Assembly: GCF_001610835.1 (NCBI RefSeq)
Contig: NZ_CP011270.1
Location: 2,684,001 to 2,748,000, forward strand
Origin: Planctomyces sp. SH-PL14
Lineage (GTDB): Bacteria > Planctomycetota > Planctomycetia > Planctomycetales > Planctomycetaceae
Direction of reading: 5' to 3'
Length of the DNA stretch: 64,000 bases
The notes beneath the pieces are model-generated. The model did not search any database. It saw only the letters and a program-made list of their open reading frames with translations, and was not told the DNA's origin. How positions within the stretch are numbered: the first letter of the stretch is position 1; the number at the start of each line of letters is the position of its first letter. The position numbers and the translations under genes are program-made. Positions 58,311 to 64,000 of the stretch are shown here, in pieces.

Positions 58311-59528
58311 ATGACACCCGCTGTGCTCCCCTTCTCTGAGGCTCAACGTTCCGATGCTCCTGTTCCGCTGATCGATCTGGTGGAACAGTACGAGTCGATC
58401 AAAGGGGAAATTCACGAGGCGGTCGACCGCGTCTTCTCGCGGCAGTCGTTCGTCCTGGGTGAAGAGGTCTCGCGGTTCGAGACCAACGTCGCCAAGCACT
58501 GCGACGCCCGCCACGCCATCGGCTGCGGCTCCGGGACCGACGCTCTCGTCCTCTCGCTGATGGCCCTCGACATCGGCCCCGGCGACGAAGTCATCACCAC
58601 CCCGTTCACGTTCTTCGCCACGGCGAGCTGCATCGTCCGCGTCGGCGCAACTCCGGTCTTCGTCGACATCGATCCGGAAACCTTCAACCTCGATCCCGCC
58701 GCGGTCGAAGCGGCCGTCACGCCGCGGACCAAGGCGATCATGCCGGTCCACCTCTTCGGCCAGTGTGCGGACATGACCCCCCTCTGGCGAACCAGCGTCC
58801 GTCACGGCCTGGCGATCATTGAAGACGCCTGCCAGTCGATCGGCGCCTCGTACAACCAGCGCCGCTGCGGCGTCCTCGGCACGGTCGCCTGCTTCAGCTT
58901 CTTCCCGACGAAGAACCTGGGCGGCGCCGGCGACGGCGGGATGATCGCCACGGACGACGCCGACCTCGCGGCCCGCCTCAAGCGGCTCCGCGTCCACGGC
59001 GACGCCGGCCGTTACGAGCACGTCGAAGTGGGTCTGTGCAGCCGGCTCGACGCCCTGCAGGCCGCGGTCCTCGACGTCAAACTTAAGTACCTGGACCAGT
59101 GGGCCGAAGCCCGGCAGACGAACGCGGCCCGCTACCACGCCGGTCTCCGCCAGCTCGGCGCGACCTCGGCGATGGATCTGCCGCTGACCCGTCCGCAGTG
59201 CGGCCACGTCTTCAACCAGTACTGCATCCGGGTGCATGACGGCCAGCGGGACGCCGTGATGCAGCACCTCAAGGAAAAGCAGGTCGGCTCGGCGATCTAC
59301 TATCCGAAGCCGCTGCACGTGCAGAAGTGCTTCGCGAACCTCGGCTACAAGATGGGTGACTTCCCGCAGTCGGAGAAGGCGTCAGCCGAGATCATGGCCC
59401 TGCCGATCTACGCAGAACTGGGCGAAGCCCGCCAGCACCGGGTGATCGAGTCTCTCGCCTCGGCGGTGGGTGCCGGCGAGCGGAACCGCACGCTCAGCTT
59501 CCCGAAGACCGAACGCCGCGCGGCGTAG
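58311..59528 (+). CDS. DegT/DnrJ/EryC1/StrS-family aminotransferase
   Basis: 405 residues from ATG 58311. A PLP-dependent enzyme that transaminates keto-sugars for surface polysaccharide or natural-product synthesis. Signatures: IPLIDL-like start (VPLIDLVEQYESIKGEI), GCGSGTDALVLSLMALDIGP, TPFTFFATASCIVRVGATPV, the Asp/Gln pair in IIEDACQSIGA, the PLP lysine in SFFPTKNLGGAGDGG and SRLDALQAAVL. The length is typical. Longer open-frame codons upstream to 58020 overlap the divergent region and are not used. It is followed by a clear terminator. Confidence 0.9.
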   Translation: MTPAVLPFSEAQRSDAPVPLIDLVEQYESIKGEIHEAVDRVFSRQSFVLGEEVSRFETNVAKHCDARHAIGCGSGTDALVLSLMALDIGPGDEVITTPFTFFATASCIVRVGATPVFVDIDPETFNLDPAAVEAAVTPRTKAIMPVHLFGQCADMTPLWRTSVRHGLAIIEDACQSIGASYNQRRCGVLGTVACFSFFPTKNLGGAGDGGMIATDDADLAARLKRLRVHGDAGRYEHVEVGLCSRLDALQAAVLDVKLKYLDQWAEARQTNAARYHAGLRQLGATSAMDLPLTRPQCGHVFNQYCIRVHDGQRDAVMQHLKEKQVGSAIYYPKPLHVQKCFANLGYKMGDFPQSEKASAEIMALPIYAELGEARQHRVIESLASAVGAGERNRTLSFPKTERRAA

Positions 59529-59554
59529 TTTTTCGATGGTCTGCGACGCAGTAC

Positions 59555-59586
59555 AAGGACGGTCCCAACCAGGGCCGTCCTTTTTT
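59555..59586 (+). terminator. Rho-independent terminator
   Basis: AAGGACGG(T)CCC and GGGCCGTCCTT form a strong GC-rich stem with a five-base loop, followed at once by six T. It lies 26 bases after the aminotransferase stop codon. Confidence 0.9.
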
Positions 59587-59621
59587 CGTTGGGCGGCTGA
59601 CCATTGCAGCCCCAATCACCG

Positions 59622-59870
59622 GGCCCAGGGGCACCCTGGTGGCGTGCAGGGGCCACCCCCTGCCCGCCGGAGGCCGTCTCGTCTCGATCTCTCTGAAGGA
59701 GCGAGTGCCCAAACGCGGACACCGTGTCAGATGCCCCCACATCAACCCGCGACGATTGCGACGCGAGCATGGAGTCCTCAACGCTGGCTCCACAAAGCGG
59801 TCGTCCGTTGCCACCACGGTTCCTCACAGGAGTGCCTCCGGCGGCAATGGGGTGAGACCCCCTTGACCCA
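59622..59870 (+). repeat. Dispersed repeat, interrupted by IS4 copy 2
   Basis: The order matches the full copy at 41545-41855: CCCAGGGGCACCCTGG hairpin, CCCGCCGGAGGCCGTCTCG, GAAGGAGCGAGTGCCCAAAC, ACCCGCGACGATTGCG, ACGGTTCCTCACAGGAGTGC, then CCCCCTTGACCCA, where the IS4 left end begins. The 3' end of the repeat is missing beyond the IS. Confidence 0.8.
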
Positions 59871-61343
59871 GCCCTTTGAAGGTGCATCCTCCTTCATGGT
59901 AAACCGGTGTCATGTCGAGACATGCACAGGATTTCCAGGGAGGAGGCGACCATGGTTGGTCAATCGGTCCTCGACCGCTTCATTCAGCAGGCTCCGCTTT
60001 GTGTTATGGCCCGGGCGACGCTTGAGAAAGTCTTCGCCCCGCAAAGATTGGATGCCCTGTTTCAACGGACGGCTGTCCGACAGTACGAACGGGAGCTTCT
60101 GTTCTCGACCGTCGTCGATCTCATGAGCCTGGTCGTCTGTCGCGTCACACCGTCCGTTCATCGGGCCTATCAGCAGAAGAAGGCCCAGATTCCCGTCTCC
60201 ATCCGGGCTCTCTACGACAAACTGGGGCATATCGAACCGGCCACGTCCCGAGAACTGGTGCGGCAGACCGCCTCTGAGATGGCCGAGCTGATCCGGACGC
60301 TGCCGGCGATGGCGGCTCCCCTCCTTCCCGGATACCGGGTCAAGATTCTCGACGGCAACCACCTAGAGGGAACAGAGCATCGGCTCAAGCCGCTGCGAAC
60401 TCAAGGAGGCGGAGCCTTGCCCGGCCAGTGCGTCGTCCTGCTCGATCCCCAGCTCCGCATGATCCTGGACGTGATTCCTGACCTGGATGCCTACACCCAG
60501 GAGTGTCGTCTCTGCCTGCCGCTGTTGGAGGGGATCGAACCCAAGGATGTGGTGATCGACAATCGGAACTTCTGTACGAGCGAACTCCTGTTCGGTCTGG
60601 CCCGACACGCCGCGTTCTTCATCACCCGGCAGCATCGGGGCCGGCTGCGATGGGAGGTTACCGGGAAAGCCAAATCGCTCGGCCGGGGCGATTCCGGCCG
60701 CCTGACGGAAGAGCCTGTCCGCCTGACGGATCCCACAACCGGTGAGGTCCTGCCGGTCCGCAGAATCACCATCGAGTTGGACGAACCAACCCGGGATCAC
60801 GACTCCACGCTCCACTTGCTGACGAACCTGCCCGCCAGTGAGGTCACCGCAGCACAGGTCGCTGAGCTGTATCGGGAGCGATGGACGATCGAGACAGCCT
60901 TCCAGGAACTGACGACACACCTGAGGTGTGAACTCAACACCCTTGGCTATCCGCCTGCGGCCCTCTTCGGCTTCTGCACGGCGGTTGCGTGCTACAACGT
61001 CCTGGCGGTCGTGCAGGCCGCTCTGGCTTCTGCTCATGGCCAGGAGTTCGTTGACGAGCAGTTCTCGCACTGGCGGATGTCGGATGAGCTCAGCCGCACC
61101 TACGTCGGGATGATGATCGCGATTCCGGCGGATCAATGGGAACAGTATGGAACTCTTCCCACCGAAGCTCTCAGCCGGCAGCTCCACGTCTGGGCCCAGA
61201 GCGTCGATGTCATCCGATATCGCAAATCGATTCGTGGTCCCAAGACACGCACCAAACGTCCAGCCGCGAGGGCTCAGCACTTCTCGACCGACAGGCTTCT
61301 CAAGCAGCGGAGATCCAACACGGGATAGCCACCTTCAAAGGGC
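59871..61343 (+). mobile_element. IS4-family element, copy 2
   Basis: 1473 bp, the same length, ends (GCCCTTTGAAGGTG) and orientation as copy 1 at 30752-32224. Three base differences were found by eye, one of which changes a catalytic residue. No target duplication is visible: the left flank is a dispersed repeat and the right flank is the truncated end of a carboxylesterase gene, so a deletion or recombination has probably removed sequence next to it. Confidence 0.9.
59952..61328 (+). CDS. IS4-family transposase, copy 2 with catalytic Asp changed to Asn
   Basis: 458 residues, identical in length to copy 1. Codon 60561-60563 is AAT, giving IDNRNFCTSE where copy 1 has IDDRNFCTSE and the related transposase at 61911 has ADRNFCTS. 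The Asp directly before Arg corresponds to the second catalytic Asp of IS4-family DDE enzymes (D188 in Tn5 transposase, DRE context). The enzyme is therefore predicted to be inactive, while its terminal repeats are intact and could be used in trans. Confidence 0.9.
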   Translation: MVGQSVLDRFIQQAPLCVMARATLEKVFAPQRLDALFQRTAVRQYERELLFSTVVDLMSLVVCRVTPSVHRAYQQKKAQIPVSIRALYDKLGHIEPATSRELVRQTASEMAELIRTLPAMAAPLLPGYRVKILDGNHLEGTEHRLKPLRTQGGGALPGQCVVLLDPQLRMILDVIPDLDAYTQECRLCLPLLEGIEPKDVVIDNRNFCTSELLFGLARHAAFFITRQHRGRLRWEVTGKAKSLGRGDSGRLTEEPVRLTDPTTGEVLPVRRITIELDEPTRDHDSTLHLLTNLPASEVTAAQVAELYRERWTIETAFQELTTHLRCELNTLGYPPAALFGFCTAVACYNVLAVVQAALASAHGQEFVDEQFSHWRMSDELSRTYVGMMIAIPADQWEQYGTLPTEALSRQLHVWAQSVDVIRYRKSIRGPKTRTKRPAARAQHFSTDRLLKQRRSNTG

Positions 61344-61902
61344 TGGCCGGAGTGCCTTGAGCGGCGAACGCTCTCGCGGTGAACCGCGCGGGCTCCGCCC
61401 AGACCTTATCAGTGTTGACCATCGTGAGCATCTCGGCGAACTCGGTAGTGCCTTCTGGGTCATAGGCGGTGTTCGCCTGATCTCTCAGGCCACCGAACAG
61501 AGCCAACAACTCATCCTTCGACCTGGCATTGACGAAGCCCGCCGGAACTTCCGCACTATTCGACCCGATGATGAGGGGCACCTGTGCCTGACGGCCGGCC
61601 CCGTAGCCGCTCTCAGCCGTCTCCACCGCGAGCCGGCCGTCGAGAATCGGCCCGGAATATGTGGGTGGACCGCCAGGGCCCGCAGTTTGGCAAGCGCGGC
61701 CGCATCGACGCCCTCGATCCCGTGCCTCTTGGCGAAGTTCACGCCAATGGTCTCTGCTGAAACCGGATAGTGGCGATCTGCATTTTCCTTACTGATCGGC
61801 CGCCCGGTCAGCACACCGTCCCAGCCACCACCCGACTGGCTGATCGCCCTGTGGAACAGCCCGCGGGACAAGGGTGAACTCAGCAGAGTGTGCACAGAGA
61901 CC
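61344..61902 (-). pseudogene. Carboxylesterase type B, middle fragment
   Basis: This continues the esterase reading frame from 63379-64000 across the IS insertion: joining them gives [20 protein letters not shown], then GLFHRAISQSGGG. The frame is then lost near 61655, where the protein passes from ...LAVHPHIPG to GPILDGRLAVETAESG in another frame, indicating a one-base indel. The remaining part (IIGSNSAEVPAGF ... AFAAQGTPA) stops where IS4 copy 2 begins, so the C-terminus with the catalytic His is lost. The 11-bp target duplication (GCACAGAGACC) is at its right end. Confidence 0.85.
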
Positions 61903-63378
61903 TACCCCTTTCAAGGTCGTTTGCGTTTGCGTTTCTCAAGGAGTCTGGCGGTCGAGAGGTGATCGTTGCGGCGTCCTGTTTTCGCGGGAGGCGGGTGTTT
62001 CGGACCTCGCTTCCGCTTGGGATACCGGGACAACTTCACCCTCTTCGCCAGACGAACCAGCTCCTTCGCCAGCCCCTGGGGGCACAACCCCTGGTGCCAG
62101 CACCACGCCGAAGCCTCCACAGCGATCTCCAGACCGCAGTGCGTCAGCAGCACGTCATGCATCAGGTGATAGTCGGACAGCGTCGCCTCGATCGTCTCCC
62201 AGCCGTGAACCGACTTCAGCGCCCCCTTGACCACCGCATACGTGTTCCAGGCCACCACCGCCACGGCAAACGAGAACAGGGCCGCCCGCGGATAGCCCAG
62301 CGTTTCCACCTCGCACCGCAGAACCTCCGTCAGACACTGGAACGCCTCTTCGATCGTCCACCGCAGGCGGTACGCCTCCACCACCTCGCCGGGCGGGACC
62401 GTTTCAGCCGGAAGATTCGTCAGGATGTGGACTTCGCTCTCCCCCTGGTTCGTCGGTCCGTCCAGTTCGATCGTCAGCCGCCGGACCGGCAGCGTCTGGC
62501 CCTCATAGTTCAGGTCCAGGGTCTGCTCGAACATCATCCCCGTCGCCGTCCGGCCGATCCGCCGCCGCTTCCCCTCCCGCTCCCAGGAGAGCGTCGAGCG
62601 ATGCTGGCGGATCACAAAGCTGGCCGCGTGTTCCACGATTCCGAACAGGATCCGGCTCGTGCAGAAGTTCCGGTCGGCGACGAGCACCATCCCCTTCCGC
62701 AACCGCTCCAGCAGCTCCGGGACGAGCGAGCGTTCCTGGGCATGGCCATCCTCACCGGGAACAAGTTCCGTGATCAGCCCCCGACGAAGGTCCAGCAGGG
62801 CCAGCGTCTGTCCGGGGAGGGCCGCTTCGCGGGTCGTCCGCAACTCGGCAAGCCGGTGCTCCGTGCTGGTCAGGTGATTCCCGTCGACACAATAGACGTC
62901 GTACGTCTTCAGTCCCCCGGTCAGCACGGGTGGCCGCAGGCCCGGCAGAGCATCGATGGCTCGTGCGGCATCGCGGGCGGTCTCGCGGACCAGGGCGGCC
63001 GTGACGGCCGGTTCAAGCCGTCGAAGTTTGTCGTACAGGGCCTGGGGTGAGATGTCGAGTTTGTCCTGAGCCGCCAGATAGGCGGCATGGACAGACGGCT
63101 GCGAACGGGTGGCGACAGCCGACATGATCGCCACGAGCTGCGAGAACAGGAGCTGGCGGCTGTACTGCCGCTGGGCGGCCCGCTGGAAGACCTCATCCAG
63201 CCGCTCGGGCCGCAGCAGGTTCTCCAGAACGGCCCGCACCATGACCGCGGCGGGACAGCGTTCGACAAAACGCTCCAACACTTCGGCTGGCAACATCCCT
63301 GTTGTCCTCTCCAGGAGTCCGTCGCAACCTCCAGACAGAGACAGGGTAAGGACTGACTCGCTCACCTTTAAAGGGGTA
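61903..63378 (-). mobile_element. IS4-family element, third and divergent member
   Basis: About 1476 bp with ends TACCCCTTTCAAGGT (left) and TACCCCTTTAAAGGT (right, complement), flanked by a perfect 11-bp target duplication GCACAGAGACC at 61892-61902 and 63379-63389. Its ends and transposase are related to, but clearly different from, the 1473-bp elements. It splits the carboxylesterase gene after the codons for GGVSV. Confidence 0.92.
61911..63296 (-). CDS. IS4-family transposase of the third element
   Basis: 461 residues from ATG 63296; the longer open frame runs out of the element into the esterase gene. DDE residues are intact: VDGNHLTSTEHRL, LVADRNFCTSRILFG and YRLRWTIEEAFQCL. It aligns along its length with the transposases at 30833 and 59952 (for example QRQYSRQLLFSQLVAIMS against the same region there). 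Basic C-terminus (LLEKRKRKRP). The gene lies almost flush with the left end of the element. Confidence 0.9.
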   Translation of the reverse strand: MLPAEVLERFVERCPAAVMVRAVLENLLRPERLDEVFQRAAQRQYSRQLLFSQLVAIMSAVATRSQPSVHAAYLAAQDKLDISPQALYDKLRRLEPAVTAALVRETARDAARAIDALPGLRPPVLTGGLKTYDVYCVDGNHLTSTEHRLAELRTTREAALPGQTLALLDLRRGLITELVPGEDGHAQERSLVPELLERLRKGMVLVADRNFCTSRILFGIVEHAASFVIRQHRSTLSWEREGKRRRIGRTATGMMFEQTLDLNYEGQTLPVRRLTIELDGPTNQGESEVHILTNLPAETVPPGEVVEAYRLRWTIEEAFQCLTEVLRCEVETLGYPRAALFSFAVAVVAWNTYAVVKGALKSVHGWETIEATLSDYHLMHDVLLTHCGLEIAVEASAWCWHQGLCPQGLAKELVRLAKRVKLSRYPKRKRGPKHPPPAKTGRRNDHLSTARLLEKRKRKRP

Positions 63379-64000
63379 GCACAGAGACCCCACCGGCCGA
63401 CTCGCCGAAGATCGTCACGTTGTTCGGGTCTCCTCCGAACGCGGCGATGTTTTGCCGCACCCACTTGAGCGCCGCAATCTGATCCATATAGCCGTAGTTG
63501 CCTTTGGCCTCGTCCGGATGCTCAAGGCTGAGCGCGGGGAAGGCGAAAAAGCCCAGGCGACCCAGGCGGTAGTTGAAGGTGACGAGCATGACGCCCTGCT
63601 TGGCGAACGCATCCCCCGACGATCCGGCGCCGCTCCCAAACACGAATGCACCGCCGTGGATCCACACCATGACCGGCAGCTTCGAGTCGGGGCTGGCCGT
63701 GGCAGGTCGCCACACATTGATAAACAGGCAGTCCTCCGACGAGTTCGGCGCGATGCCGCCCGCCCCGCCCCGTCCAAATCCCGCCTGGGCGCAATTGGCG
63801 CCGAACTGACTTGCGTCTCGCTCTCCGTCCCACGTCACGGCGGGCTGAGGTGGACGCCAGCGATTGGGACCGACAGGCGCGGCCGCATAGGGAATCCCCT
63901 TGAAGACCGAGACATCTCCTTCGGTAACACCACGGACGACACCAGATATGGTGCGAGCGGTCGGTGCCGGGCCCGGGGCGGTATTGGCCTTGCCGACGTT
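63379..64000 (-). pseudogene. Carboxylesterase type B, N-terminal part (runs off the window)
   Basis: The minus frame shows the start of a type B carboxylesterase: [58 protein letters not shown] (oxyanion hole) and [14 protein letters not shown] with the nucleophile Ser. It is interrupted directly after GGVSV by the IS4-type element. The 5' end lies beyond base 64000. With the other lesions at 61344-61902, the gene cannot make a full enzyme. Confidence 0.9.

Noticed and set aside
58131-59318. A 395-residue minus-strand frame opposite the aminotransferase gene
   Set aside because: It is antisense to a clear DegT-family enzyme and shows no domain.

Overview
The window reads as chromosomal DNA of a planctomycete (Planctomycetota). 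Supporting signs are the overall high GC, a giant surface protein with an N-terminal LEPR-XLL-type motif (ALEARTLLSG), a conserved planctomycete-type hypothetical protein at 642-1334, ATGA-overlapped genes with FHA, PQQ-like and ExbD modules, and Pro/Ala-rich low-complexity linkers. I cannot assign genus or species.

Layout. 642-1334: a conserved hypothetical gene. 1617-17573: nine co-directional, tightly packed genes that look like one redox operon. It contains a secreted RoxA-like dihaem cytochrome, two GMC flavoenzymes, an Old-Yellow-Enzyme-type reductase, two membrane-anchored dihaem cytochromes, a small membrane protein, the same membrane module fused to a catalase-like domain, and a secreted alpha/beta-hydrolase plus trypsin-like protease fusion. 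17577-18515: remnants of an IS630-type and an IS110-type transposase joined end to end. 18876-28656 (minus): a polymorphic-toxin locus. It comprises a 3033-residue surface protein ending in a Hint domain and a PD-(D/E)xK-like toxin tip, then a short displaced toxin-tip remnant, then an Imm70-like immunity gene. 29843-32224: an IS5-type element and an IS4-type element side by side.

32298-45945 is mostly core genome: PhyH dioxygenase, luciferase-like monooxygenase, soluble transhydrogenase, a LuxR-type regulator with a degenerate receiver, an Ldh-family dehydrogenase, a PilZ protein, a GspE/PilB ATPase, PgpA, a SIS sugar isomerase and FtsH. Between several of these genes lies a dispersed, hairpin-rich repeat of about 310 bp. 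45946-58036 (minus): a Tol/Exb-like operon (TonB-like anchor, ExbB, two ExbD, an FHA/PQQ-propeller membrane protein, a family-5 solute-binding-like protein, a secreted protein), then an unrelated membrane protein. 58311-59528: a DegT-family aminotransferase with a clear terminator. 59871-64000: a second IS4 copy, whose transposase carries a catalytic Asp-to-Asn change, abuts a carboxylesterase gene that has also been split by a third, related IS4 element with a perfect 11-bp target duplication.

How the parts work together. The redox operon probably oxidises a hydrophobic substrate outside or at the cytoplasmic membrane, with the cytochromes as oxygenases or electron acceptors and the GMC/OYE enzymes processing products; the substrate is unknown. 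The toxin locus has the architecture of a contact-dependent or secreted effector whose tip has been exchanged. The Exb/FHA/PQQ/SBP operon looks like a proton-motive-force-driven envelope machine. All functions are inferred from sequence reading alone; no database search was run.
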